From CAJCJE01 sp035948315 (GTDB taxonomy: Bacteria; Actinomycetota; Actinomycetes; Mycobacteriales; Pseudonocardiaceae), in the NCBI GenBank assembly GCA_035948315.1, contig DASZJG010000099.1:62001-126000 (forward strand): DNA of 64,000 nucleotides. The letters are read 5' to 3'. Under the pieces are notes generated by a model, which made no database searches, had not been told where the DNA came from, and worked only from the letters and a program-made list of their open reading frames with translations. Shown one piece after another: positions 27,330 to 34,843 of the stretch (its first letter is position 1; each line of letters begins with the position of its first letter). The position numbers and the translations under genes were made by a program.

Positions 27330-28142
27330 ATGGAGGTCAGCGGTAAACACATCGTCGTGACCGGTGGCGCACGCGGAATAGGGCGGGCCGTGGTGCGGCG
27401 ATTCGCGCGGGAGGGCGCGCGGGCGATCGTGGTGGCCGACGCCGACCTGGCCGGCGCGCAGGAGGTCGCCGAGGAGGTCGGGGGGATCGCGGTCAAGCTC
27501 GACGCGGGTGCCGAGGCGGACGTGCTGGCGTTGATCAAGCTCGCCACCGACGCCAATGGCCCGATCGACGTGTACTTCTCCAATGCCGGCGTTGGTGGAC
27601 CGGCCGCCGGGCCGGAGGCGCCGGACGACGCGTGGGACACGCTGTGGCGCATTCACGTGATGTCGCACGTATGGGCGAGCCGCACGCTGCTGCCGTCGAT
27701 GGTCGAACGCGGGGAGGGTTACTTGCTCAGCACTTCCTCAGCGGCTGGTCTGCTTACTCAACCGTCGGCACTGGTGTACACGGTCACCAAGCACGCGGCC
27801 GTCGCACTGGCGGAATGGCTGTCGATCACCTATGGCAACGCTGGGGTGCGGGTGTCCTGCGTATGCCCGCAGGCAGTGCGCACACGCTTGCTCGACGAGG
27901 CCCTCGGCCAGACCGACAGCGCCTCCACCGCAGTCAACGCGGGCGGGGTCATCGATCCCGAGGACGTCGCCGAGTCCGTGATCGAGGGGATGCGCGCCGA
28001 ACGCATGCTGATCCTGCCGCACGCCGGAGTCGCCGACCGCTTCGCCTACAAGGCCGCGCACCACGAGGAATGGCTCAACGACCTGCGCGCCCTGCTGCAC
28101 GCCGAGATGCAGTCGGCACCCACGCAGGAGGCCGCGCGATGA
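27330..28142 (+). CDS. SDR family oxidoreductase
   Basis: A 270-residue classical short-chain dehydrogenase/reductase. The cofactor motif is TGGARGIG (residues about 11-18), with Asp after strand 2 (VVADAD) pointing to NAD(H). Then come SNAG, the catalytic Ser in STSSAAG, and YTVTKHA (YxxxK). VCPQAVRTRL follows in the usual place. Its stop overlaps the VOC gene start (ATGA). The three-gene operon SDR-VOC-epoxide hydrolase suggests degradation or tailoring of a hydroxylated small molecule. Confidence 0.92.
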   Translation: MEVSGKHIVVTGGARGIGRAVVRRFAREGARAIVVADADLAGAQEVAEEVGGIAVKLDAGAEADVLALIKLATDANGPIDVYFSNAGVGGPAAGPEAPDDAWDTLWRIHVMSHVWASRTLLPSMVERGEGYLLSTSSAAGLLTQPSALVYTVTKHAAVALAEWLSITYGNAGVRVSCVCPQAVRTRLLDEALGQTDSASTAVNAGGVIDPEDVAESVIEGMRAERMLILPHAGVADRFAYKAAHHEEWLNDLRALLHAEMQSAPTQEAAR

Positions 28143-28636
28143 TCAGGGGACTGCATCACGTCGCGGTGGCGACCCGCGACATCGATCGGCTGCTCACCTT
28201 CTACCGGGACCTGCTCGGCTGGGAGGTGGTCAGCGACTGGGGTTGGCCGGCCGGGACCAAGGCCGCGGACCTGGTGACCGCGCTGCCGGGCAGCGCCGCG
28301 CACAGCGTCATGCTCCGCAACGGCAACGCCTACCTCGAACTGTTCCAGTACTCCGCACCGGAGCCGGGACCGGGCGATCCGAGGCGCCGGGTGTGCGATC
28401 CGGGCATCACCCATCTGTGTCTTGATGTGACAGAGGTCGATGCCGAGTATGAGCGGCTGAACGCGGCCGGCATGGTGTTCCACTGCCCGCCGCAGGATGT
28501 CGCGCCCGGTGTGCGTACCACCTACGGTCGCGACCCGGACGGAAATGTGGTCGAGTTGCAGCAGGTCGCGCCGGGCGAGCGGATCGCGTTGCGGGACTTC
28601 GTGATCGAGGACGCCGGGGTCGGGGAAGGACGCTGA
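28139..28636 (+). CDS. VOC (glyoxalase/dioxygenase) family protein
   Basis: A 165-residue vicinal-oxygen-chelate protein with two beta-alpha-beta-beta-beta modules. Module one is LHHVAVATRDIDRLLTFYRD, LLGWEV and YLELFQY. Module two is GITHLCLDVTEVD and GRDPDGNVVELQQV. His in LHHV and THLC plus Glu in YLELF and VVELQ are the expected metal ligands. Such proteins act as lyases, isomerases or dioxygenases. The real start is the ATG 28139 overlapping the SDR stop. The next gene begins directly after its stop. Confidence 0.9.
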   Translation: MIRGLHHVAVATRDIDRLLTFYRDLLGWEVVSDWGWPAGTKAADLVTALPGSAAHSVMLRNGNAYLELFQYSAPEPGPGDPRRRVCDPGITHLCLDVTEVDAEYERLNAAGMVFHCPPQDVAPGVRTTYGRDPDGNVVELQQVAPGERIALRDFVIEDAGVGEGR

Positions 28637-29491
28637 ATGACCGAGTTGGACAGTCTGCGGCTCAATGTCGGCGAGTTCGTCTTCGACGCGCTCGCTGCCG
28701 GGCCCACTGACGGCGAGTTCGTGCTGATGCTGCACGGCTGGCCCGAGTTCGCCGACTGCTGGACGCCGTACCTGCACGCGCTTGCCTCGGACGGCTATCG
28801 TGCCATGGCGGTCGACCAGCGCGGCTACTCTCCCGGCGCGCGGCCGCCCGAGATCGCCGACTATGCCGTGGACAACCTGGTCGCCGACGCGCTCGGTGTC
28901 GCGGACGCACAGGGCGCGACGCGGTTCCACCTTGTCGCGCACGACTGGGGTGGCATGGTCGCCTGGGCCCTGACCAGCGCCCATCCGGACCGGGTCCAGT
29001 CGCTGTCGGTGCTGGCCACCCCGCACCCGCTCGCCCTGCAACAGGCCGCGAAGGCCGACGAGGGCCAGTCGAACCGGTTGGGCTACGTGCACTTCTTCCA
29101 GCAGTCGGGCCACATCGCCGAGCAGGCGCTGCTGGCCGACGGCGGAGCGCGGCTGCGCGGCGACTACGGCGGACACATCCCGCCCGAGCAGGTCGACCGC
29201 AACATCGAACGGCTCGCCGTGCCGGGCGCGCTGACCGCGACGCTGAACTGGTATCGGGCCACCGACGCCGACTTCACCGTCCCGGCCGGTCCGATCACCG
29301 TGCCCACCCTCTACGTCTGGGGTAGCGAGGACGCCGCGCTCGGTCGCGGCGCGGCCGAGGCCACCGGCGACTTCGTGACCGCGCCCTACCAGTTCGTCAT
29401 CCTGGACGGCATGAGCCACTGGCTACCGGAACAAGCCCCCGACCAGGTACTGCCATTGCTGCGCAAGCACATCGCGGCCTACCGGGACTGA
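28637..29491 (+). CDS. Alpha/beta-hydrolase, epoxide hydrolase type
   Basis: A 284-residue alpha/beta-hydrolase with an Asp nucleophile: HLVAHDWGGMVAW (Asp103), the pattern of epoxide hydrolases and haloalkane dehalogenases. The oxyanion segment is LMLHGWPEF (HGWP is typical of epoxide hydrolases), and the catalytic His is in GMSHWLPEQAP near residue 258. Start and upstream stop are adjacent, making it the last gene of the SDR-VOC-hydrolase operon. It would open an epoxide to a diol before or after the SDR step. It converges on the crystallin-like gene with a 9-base gap. Confidence 0.88.
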   Translation: MTELDSLRLNVGEFVFDALAAGPTDGEFVLMLHGWPEFADCWTPYLHALASDGYRAMAVDQRGYSPGARPPEIADYAVDNLVADALGVADAQGATRFHLVAHDWGGMVAWALTSAHPDRVQSLSVLATPHPLALQQAAKADEGQSNRLGYVHFFQQSGHIAEQALLADGGARLRGDYGGHIPPEQVDRNIERLAVPGALTATLNWYRATDADFTVPAGPITVPTLYVWGSEDAALGRGAAEATGDFVTAPYQFVILDGMSHWLPEQAPDQVLPLLRKHIAAYRD

Positions 29492-29500
29492 GGATTCCCA

Positions 29501-30121
29501 TCACGCGGCGGCGCCGATCAGGATCGACCTGGTGTGTCCGAAACCGAGCTTGCTGAGATTCGCGGTATCGCTGTGGATCACCCGAGATTTGCCGGTCGCG
29601 TTGGGGCCGGCGAAAAGCGTGAGGCTTCCCGAAACGAACTGGATGGACCCTGTTTCGTCGAGATTGACGTTGACGACGTCACCGACATTGCCGGAGATAC
29701 CTTGTGAACCGTTGGGCTCGCTGAAGTTCGTCCCGGAATCCAGGATGGCGCTGGCGCCAGGAGTGGCCACTGTGGGGGCGTTGTCGCCGATGAAGATGGA
29801 CTCGGTGAGACCGAAGCCGCTCGCCGGGAGATTCGCGACATCGTTGCTGATGACCATGGCCTGCCCGCTGTTGCAGTTCGCGCCGGTCCACAGGGTCATG
29901 GTGCCGGATACGAACTGGAACGAGCCCGTCTCGCTCAGGGTGACGGGAAGGCAATGGCCAGCGGCGCCGCCGATTCCCTGCGAGCCCTCCGGCTCACTGA
30001 AGTTGATGCCCGAGTCCAGAATGCCGCTGGCGTCAGCGTTCGGTGCGGCGGACGCCGCGCCCGCACCACCCAGCAAACCGCCGACGACGAGCGCGACCGC
30101 GACAACAGTTTTGCGCAGCAT
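29501..30121 (-). CDS. Secreted two-repeat beta/gamma-crystallin-like protein
   Basis: A 206-residue exported protein with a Sec signal (MLRKTVVAVALVVGG, cleavage after ASA near residue 25). The mature part is an internal duplication. ILDSGINFSEPEGSQGIGG is echoed by ILDSGTNFSEPNGSQGISG, and each copy ends with a segment like LTLFAGPNATGK then VANLPASGFG or TANLSKLGFG and SI(F/L)IG. That spacing is the Greek-key pattern of beta/gamma-crystallins, which in actinomycetes include metalloproteinase inhibitors and killer-toxin-like proteins (fold assignment by eye). A SigL-type promoter (30175-30202) reads into it, so it belongs to the envelope regulon of this island. Confidence 0.72.
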   Translation of the reverse strand: MLRKTVVAVALVVGGLLGGAGAASAAPNADASGILDSGINFSEPEGSQGIGGAAGHCLPVTLSETGSFQFVSGTMTLWTGANCNSGQAMVISNDVANLPASGFGLTESIFIGDNAPTVATPGASAILDSGTNFSEPNGSQGISGNVGDVVNVNLDETGSIQFVSGSLTLFAGPNATGKSRVIHSDTANLSKLGFGHTRSILIGAAA

Positions 30122-30174
30122 GGTTATCTCCAGTTACGTCGATTTCCGGCACGACCGTCGACCGGACAACTGGG

Positions 30175-30202
30175 GAAACGGCGCTGCCGGACAAGCGGTT
30201 CA
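30175..30202 (-). promoter_or_regulatory. SigL-type promoter of the crystallin-like gene
   Basis: Read on the minus strand: TGAACC (30202-30197), 16 bases, CGTTTC (30180-30175). This matches the mycobacterial SigL consensus TGAACC-N15/16-CGTgtc. It lies about 54 bases upstream of the ATG at 30121. Confidence 0.75.
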
Positions 30203-30249
30203 CGATATTGGTGAGGTGCACGTCACATGCCTGCGTTGTCGAGCGGCAG

Positions 30250-30277
30250 TGAACCGTTCCGGGCCGAGCCACGTTTT
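30250..30277 (+). promoter_or_regulatory. SigL-type promoter of the COG4315 lipoprotein gene
   Basis: TGAACC (30250-30255), 16 bases, CGTTTT (30272-30277), about 57 bases before the ATG at 30335. The sequence and spacing are the same as in three other promoters of this island. Confidence 0.75.
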
Positions 30278-30334
30278 AGCCGATGACCAGCCAGCAGCGA
30301 GCTTGGCGCGGAAGACGTGGGAGATGGTTTTGCG

Positions 30335-31426
30335 ATGATCAGAAATCGGATGGTGCTCCTTGCCGCGTTGTTGGCGGCAGGCATGGCAACGCTGACCGCC
30401 TGTGGCTCGACCGGCGGCAGCGCTGCTCCGCAGGTACCAACGGCCAACAACAGCGCGGCAACGGCCAACCTCAACTCGGCGATGCACTATGTCGGTGGGA
30501 CGGCGCAGGCGAACAACGCACCGGCGAACACCGGCGATTTCTACAACGGCCCCAGCAACAGCCCGGCCGCGATGAAGTGGGTACAGCTCAGTGCCGGTGC
30601 CGCGGGCTCCCTCGACCCGGTCGTGATCAACGGTGCGGGTTTTACCCTGTACCGCTTTGACAAGGACACCCCGAATCCCTCGAAGTCCAACTGCGCTGGC
30701 GCCTGCGCCACCACGTGGCCACCGGTTCTCGTGCAGCCGAGCGGCAAGATCTTCGTCGATGGCGTGTCCGCGTCGGATGTCGGTACCGTGCGCCGCGCCG
30801 ATGGAACACTGCAGGTCACCATTGGCGGCTGGCCGATCTACCGGTTCAGCAAAGACACCGCGCCTGGCCAGACCAACGGCCAGGGGGTCGGTGGAACCTG
30901 GTTCGGCGTGACGCCGACCGGAGCGAAGGCGGTCTCATCGCAGCAGGGCAACGATCCGACCACCAACCTGAACTACACCAACGGCACCGCCAAGGCGAAC
31001 AATGCCCCGCCGAACACCGGCGACTTCTTCAACGGGCCCAGCAACGACCCGGCCGCGATGAAGTGGGTCCAGCTCACCGCGGGCTCGGCCAACGGGCTGA
31101 ACCCGATCGTGCACAACGGTGTCGGCTTCACGTTCTATCGGTTCGACAAGGACACCCCGCACCCGTCGACGTCCAACTGCACCGGCGCGTGCGCGGTGAC
31201 CTGGCCGCCGGTTCTCGTTGCGCCGGGCGGACGAATCTTTGTCGACGGTGTGCCCACCGCGGAGATCGGCATCCTCGTTCGGCCGGACGGTACGCGACAG
31301 GTGACCATCGGCGGCTGGCCGATCTACCGCTACAGCAAGGATTCCGCGCCTGGCCAGACCAACGGTGAGGGTGTGGGCGGTACGTGGTTCGCGGTGTCGC
31401 CGACGGGGGCAAAGGTTCTGCCCTAG
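30335..31426 (+). CDS. Lipoprotein with duplicated COG4315 (secreted repeat) domains
   Basis: A 363-residue lipoprotein. I chose the ATG at 30335 (GGGAG at 30319-30323) over an upstream GTG at 30317. The lipobox LTAC places Cys23 as the lipidated residue. Two near-identical halves of about 150 residues follow. Each carries NTGDF(Y/F)NGPSN, PAAMKWVQL, YRFDKDTP, SNC(A/T)GACA(T/V)TWPPVL, IFVDGV, GGWPIYR(F/Y)SKD and APGQTNG. This is the secreted-repeat lipoprotein domain (COG4315); function is not established, and the CxxxC in GAC plus aromatic residues suggest ligand or redox roles only by inference. It is driven by a SigL-type promoter. Confidence 0.88.
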   Translation: MIRNRMVLLAALLAAGMATLTACGSTGGSAAPQVPTANNSAATANLNSAMHYVGGTAQANNAPANTGDFYNGPSNSPAAMKWVQLSAGAAGSLDPVVINGAGFTLYRFDKDTPNPSKSNCAGACATTWPPVLVQPSGKIFVDGVSASDVGTVRRADGTLQVTIGGWPIYRFSKDTAPGQTNGQGVGGTWFGVTPTGAKAVSSQQGNDPTTNLNYTNGTAKANNAPPNTGDFFNGPSNDPAAMKWVQLTAGSANGLNPIVHNGVGFTFYRFDKDTPHPSTSNCTGACAVTWPPVLVAPGGRIFVDGVPTAEIGILVRPDGTRQVTIGGWPIYRYSKDSAPGQTNGEGVGGTWFAVSPTGAKVLP

Positions 31427-31513
31427 TACGGCAGCCATCGAACCTGGGGCGTGGACTCGACGAGTTCACGCCCCATTCGCGTGCCCGCAAGGACAAGTCC
31501 GGTGGCGCGACAG

Positions 31514-31548
31514 AGGGCCGCGCTCTCCTTTCGGAGGAACGCGGCCCT
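31514..31548. terminator. Bidirectional hairpin terminator
   Basis: AGGGCCGCG (31514-31522) pairs with CGCGGCCCT (31540-31548), with inner pairing CTCC/GGAG around tttc. It lies between the convergent lipoprotein and DUF3455 genes and can terminate both. Confidence 0.7.
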
Positions 31549-31565
31549 GCTGCTGGGGGAACTGT

Positions 31566-32144
31566 TCAGGATTTGTTGCCGTTGACCGGAACGTAGAAGC
31601 GGTACTGGGCGTGGTAGGGAACGGCCACCTGGACGCCGTCGGTGCAGGTACCGCTCGGCGCGACGCCGCCCACCGTCTCCAGGCGCTGAACGAAGTCCAC
31701 CTTGCCCAACAGGCCGGAACCGCGGTTCGCGGTCGACTTGAGCAGCAGCTCGGGCACCGCACCTGGCCTCGGCGCGCTGGCGGCCACCGCACCGACCACG
31801 GCGCTGCCGTCATTCGCCGAAACCCATTCCGGGCCACGCGTGTGCAGCACCAGCGTCCCGCCAGACCTGAGTACGGCGGCCGGCTCAAGCAGGGTGTAGG
31901 CACCGTTGGTGCAGGTGTAGACCTGCGATCCGTGCTCGACATCCATGGTGGCGACCAGTTTCTGGCCGGCGGGCACGGCGAGCTGGGGTGGGATGTTCAC
32001 CGAGGTGACCACCCACGGAGGGGTCTGTGCTGGCTGCGCCGCTGCGGCGCCGCTCAGGTTCTGGGCAACAGCAACGGCACCACCGGCCAACACCAACGCT
32101 CCGGCGACCGTGGCCGCCACGGCCACCTTGTGACTGCGTTTCAT
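31566..32144 (-). CDS. Secreted DUF3455 protein
   Basis: A 192-residue exported protein. The signal is MKRSHKVAVAATVAGALVLA with cleavage near AVA/AQA. The mature domain carries DUF3455 marks: P(P/A)QLAVPAGQKLVATMDVEHGSQ in the first third, VYTCTNGAYTLLEPAAVL, RSGGTLVLHTRGPEWVSANDGS, LLLKSTANRGSGLLGKVDFV, and GTCTDGVQVAVPYHAQYRFY at the end. Two Cys pairs are likely disulfides. Function is unknown. The gene has its own SigL-type promoter at 32204-32231. Confidence 0.85.
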   Translation of the reverse strand: MKRSHKVAVAATVAGALVLAGGAVAVAQNLSGAAAAQPAQTPPWVVTSVNIPPQLAVPAGQKLVATMDVEHGSQVYTCTNGAYTLLEPAAVLRSGGTLVLHTRGPEWVSANDGSAVVGAVAASAPRPGAVPELLLKSTANRGSGLLGKVDFVQRLETVGGVAPSGTCTDGVQVAVPYHAQYRFYVPVNGNKS

Positions 32145-32203
32145 CGAGATTCTCTCCCTCAGTCCTGGACGGGTGGCACGGGCACGGCGCCACCACCATC
32201 CAC

Positions 32204-32231
32204 CACACGACTGCCGGGGCGAATCGGTTCA
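32204..32231 (-). promoter_or_regulatory. SigL-type promoter of the DUF3455 gene
   Basis: On the minus strand: TGAACC (32231-32226), 16 bases, CGTGTG (32209-32204), about 60 bases upstream of the ATG at 32144. It sits in the 110-base gap after the DUF1996 gene. Confidence 0.75.
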
Positions 32232-32254
32232 ACGGTCCGGGTCAACGGTTTGGT

Positions 32255-33253
32255 TCAACACTGACGGCCACTGTTGACGCAGGCGACGATCCGCGCCTGC
32301 TCGTCGTCGGTCATCACGTCGATGTAGTCGGCGTGGTCGGTCAACGGGCTGCGCAGCTGCGCCGGGAAGGTGTCGATCGCGTATCTCGCGCCGAACGGCA
32401 CGTCGTAGGTCAGGGTGATACGCAGCTGCGGGACGGGAAACGTGCCCTGCGGGCAGACACCGTCGGCTGCGGCCGGCACGATGTGGGTGTAGTGGTCGGT
32501 GCTGGACAGCGACGTTCCGTTCCAGCAGTCCGGAAACGCGAAGATCCGCATGACCTGACTGCCGTTGGGGCACATCGGATACCGGTCGGTGATCCGGTCG
32601 GTGTAGCCGGTGCAGGTCCACTGGGGCAGGGTCGGAGCGAGCGGATCGGTCAGATCCTTGGCGAAACCAACAGTTTCCTGAAGGAACTCAGGCGCGGATA
32701 CCACCTGACCGAGCGGGCTGCCGACGAACCGCACATCGACTCCGACCGGCTCCAGGATGCGTCCCATGTTGCCGAAGACCATGTCCTGGCCTTGTTCGTC
32801 GAGTACCCGCAACACCGGCCAGTAGAACGTCGACCGGTCGCCGTTGGCGCACGTGGTGCCCGCCGCGCCAAGACTCTCGTCGGTGGAGAACGCGTTCGTG
32901 GACACGTTGCCGACGTAGTCGTGCACGTGCATGGCCGCACCCGGCTGGCGAGGATCGGAGACCACGTTGTCCGCGTTGCGATGCGCCGCACTCGGGCCAC
33001 CACAGTGTTCGGCGTAGCTGCCCCTCGACGCACTCGCCGACGGTGTGGGCGCCGCGTGCGCGATCGGCACCGTGGTGATGTCCACGTAATCCTGGTCAGT
33101 CGGCCCTGAGTCGTCCTGGTGTCCGCCGCTGACCGCGCGACCGACCACGAATGTCAGGATCGGCACGCACACCAGCACGGCAACGACGACCGCCAGCACG
33201 GCGAAGGTCCGGCCGCGTCCGGGCCAACGAGGCGATGAGATCGCGAAACGCAA
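32255..33253 (-). CDS. Membrane-anchored or secreted DUF1996 protein
   Basis: A 332-residue protein with a basic N-terminus and one TM/signal helix (residues about 15-40, TFAVLAVVVAVLVCVPILTF). A linker and a DUF1996 domain follow: HCGGPSAAHRNADNVVSDPR, MHVHDYVGNVSTNAFS, STFYWPVLRV and FAFPDCWNGTSLSS. DUF1996 proteins occur in fungi and actinobacteria as extracellular proteins of unknown activity. The conserved His/Asp set (MHVHDY, DCWNG) suggests a metal or glycan site. I found no SigL-type promoter upstream of this gene, unlike its neighbours. It is divergent from sigL by 216 bases. Confidence 0.83.
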   Translation of the reverse strand: MRFAISSPRWPGRGRTFAVLAVVVAVLVCVPILTFVVGRAVSGGHQDDSGPTDQDYVDITTVPIAHAAPTPSASASRGSYAEHCGGPSAAHRNADNVVSDPRQPGAAMHVHDYVGNVSTNAFSTDESLGAAGTTCANGDRSTFYWPVLRVLDEQGQDMVFGNMGRILEPVGVDVRFVGSPLGQVVSAPEFLQETVGFAKDLTDPLAPTLPQWTCTGYTDRITDRYPMCPNGSQVMRIFAFPDCWNGTSLSSTDHYTHIVPAAADGVCPQGTFPVPQLRITLTYDVPFGARYAIDTFPAQLRSPLTDHADYIDVMTDDEQARIVACVNSGRQC

Positions 33254-33372
33254 CGGCAGGTCCCTGTCACTGAAGCTGGAATCGATCCGGAACTGGCGGC
33301 CAGCAGACTACCGGCGGGACCGAGTGCGGATACCGCTCGGCTACCCTCTGCCGGACCGACACCGAGCCGGAG

Positions 33373-33400
33373 TGAACCGATCCGGGCGACCGGCCGTGTA
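33373..33400 (+). promoter_or_regulatory. SigL-type autoregulated promoter of the sigma factor gene
   Basis: TGAACC (33373-33378), 16 bases, CGTGTA (33395-33400), about 70 bases before the sigma gene start. This is the classic ECF self-activation arrangement and the anchor for assigning the regulon. Confidence 0.8.
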
Positions 33401-33469
33401 CTGGTCGATGTCCCCGAAAATGCCGGCCCGACCGCTAGGAGCCATGGTGACCGAAGAGGGAGAGCCTCG

Positions 33470-34021
33470 ATGGCTGGGCTGCTGAGCCGCAGGCGAGATG
33501 CCGACGGCGATGAGGCGCTCATCCGCGGTGTCTACGCCGAACACGGTCGGGCACTGCTCGCCTATGCGACCAGGCTCACCAGTGATCACGCCGCCGCTGA
33601 GGACGTGGTGCAGGAGACCCTGGTCCGGGCGTGGAAACATCCTGAGGCACTGATCAATGGCAAGGGCTCGACCCGGGGTTGGCTGTTGACCGTCGCGCGC
33701 AACATCGTCATCGACAGGGCCAGGGCCCGTGGCGTTCGACCGACCGAGGTCGCCGAGGAACCCAGCCACCCGCCGATCGAACGCGATCATTCCGATGCCG
33801 TGGTCAACACCACCGTGGTCCTGGACGCGATGGACAAGCTGTCCGGATCACACCGAGACGTGCTGGTGGAGCTGTATTTCCGCGGCGCGACCGTCACCGA
33901 GGCAGCGGCGACGCTGGGTATACCGGCAGGTACGGTCAAATCACGATCCCACCACGCGCTCAAGGCACTGCGCGAACTGTTCAGGCCCGCGCCAGGCGTT
34001 CTGGAAGAGGTGGCCGGATGA
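33470..34021 (+). CDS. sigL: ECF RNA polymerase sigma factor, SigL-like
   Basis: A 183-residue ECF sigma factor with region 2 (LIRGVYAEHGRALLAYATRL, then AAEDVVQETLVRAWKHPE) and region 4 (LVELYFRGATVTEAAATLGI, PAGTVKSRSHHALKALR). The sequence closely follows M. tuberculosis SigL (YDEHAAVLWRYALRLTGD, AEDVVQETLLRAWQHPEV). The gene overlaps a downstream zinc anti-sigma gene (ATGA), as sigL-rslA do. Its own promoter matches the SigL consensus. When released from the anti-sigma factor it should direct transcription of the four TGAACC-N16-CGT promoters found here. The nearby targets are secreted proteins, which implies a response to extracytoplasmic or redox stress. Confidence 0.88.
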   Translation: MAGLLSRRRDADGDEALIRGVYAEHGRALLAYATRLTSDHAAAEDVVQETLVRAWKHPEALINGKGSTRGWLLTVARNIVIDRARARGVRPTEVAEEPSHPPIERDHSDAVVNTTVVLDAMDKLSGSHRDVLVELYFRGATVTEAAATLGIPAGTVKSRSHHALKALRELFRPAPGVLEEVAG

Positions 34022-34737
34022 CGAACGCGCCAGAGCCGCATCAGACCGAGGCGTTGGGCGCGTATGCGCTCGGTGCGCTCGATGACCGGGAAACGGCCGA
34101 AGTCCGCGAACACCTCGCACAGTGCGCCGAGTGCCGTACCGAACTGGAGGCGGTGAACATGATGGCCGAGACCCTCGGCGAGATCCCGCCAGAGGCATTC
34201 CTGGACGGCCCTCCGGACGGCGGGGACCTGTTGCTGCAGCGGACCCTGCGCGCGGTGCGGGCCGAACGCAGCTCCAGCAAACGCGGCCGTGGGGTGATCG
34301 GCGCCGCGGCCGCGGCCATCGCGGTGGTCGTCGCCATCGGCGGCGGCGTGCTGATCGGCGAGCACGGCAGCACCAGCGTGGCCTCCGGCCCTCCGTCCAC
34401 CACCATTCCGCCGACGTCCCAACCCACGTTCGTGCCCGGGACGACGACCATCTCGGGCACGTCTGCAGGCGCACGACTGACCGCGACGATCATTCCGGCG
34501 CCGGGTTGGATTCGGGTGAACGCCTCGGTGACGGGTATTCCCGCTGGTGAACAATGCCAGCTCATCGTCGTGTCCCGCTCGGGCCAACACGTGGTGGCCG
34601 GTGGTTGGCTGGTTTCTCCCAAAGTCGCCGCCAACGGGGTCAATCTCGACGGCTCGGCGCTGATCGCGTCGGACCAGATCGCGTCCATCCAGGTCCAGAA
34701 CCTCGCCGGGCACACCTTCGTCAGCGCGACGACATAA
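34018..34737 (+). CDS. rslA: Zinc anti-sigma factor, RslA-like
   Basis: A 239-residue single-pass membrane anti-sigma factor starting at the ATG that overlaps the sigL stop. The N-terminal anti-sigma domain holds the ZAS motif HLAQCAEC (His32, Cys36, Cys39). One TM helix spans residues about 92-114, and the extracytoplasmic Thr/Pro/Ser-rich linker leads to an Ig-like domain with WIRVNASVTGIPAGEQCQL. RslA-type proteins hold SigL inactive at the membrane; oxidation or zinc loss and proteolysis release it. The gene symbol is by analogy with mycobacterial RslA. Confidence 0.85.
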   Translation: MTNAPEPHQTEALGAYALGALDDRETAEVREHLAQCAECRTELEAVNMMAETLGEIPPEAFLDGPPDGGDLLLQRTLRAVRAERSSSKRGRGVIGAAAAAIAVVVAIGGGVLIGEHGSTSVASGPPSTTIPPTSQPTFVPGTTTISGTSAGARLTATIIPAPGWIRVNASVTGIPAGEQCQLIVVSRSGQHVVAGGWLVSPKVAANGVNLDGSALIASDQIASIQVQNLAGHTFVSATT

Positions 34738-34748
34738 CCAGAGCCCGG

Positions 34749-34779
34749 TACCTGGCCCGCCGCGCCGGCGGGCCAGGTA
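34749..34779 (+). terminator. Hairpin terminator after sigL-rslA
   Basis: TACCTGGCCCGCC (34749-34761) and GGCGGGCCAGGTA (34767-34779) form a perfect 13-bp stem with a 5-base loop, 12 bases after the anti-sigma stop. Confidence 0.75.
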
Positions 34780-34843
34780 GGCGCGGCCGGTCGCGTGTTC
34801 TGGCACGGTGCGCGTTTGGTTACTCGCGAGTAGTGTCTGGGCA

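Noticed and set aside
33254..33372. SigL-type promoter for the DUF1996 gene
   Set aside because: No TGAACC on the minus strand was found in the 216-base divergent gap, so the gene was left out of the inferred regulon.
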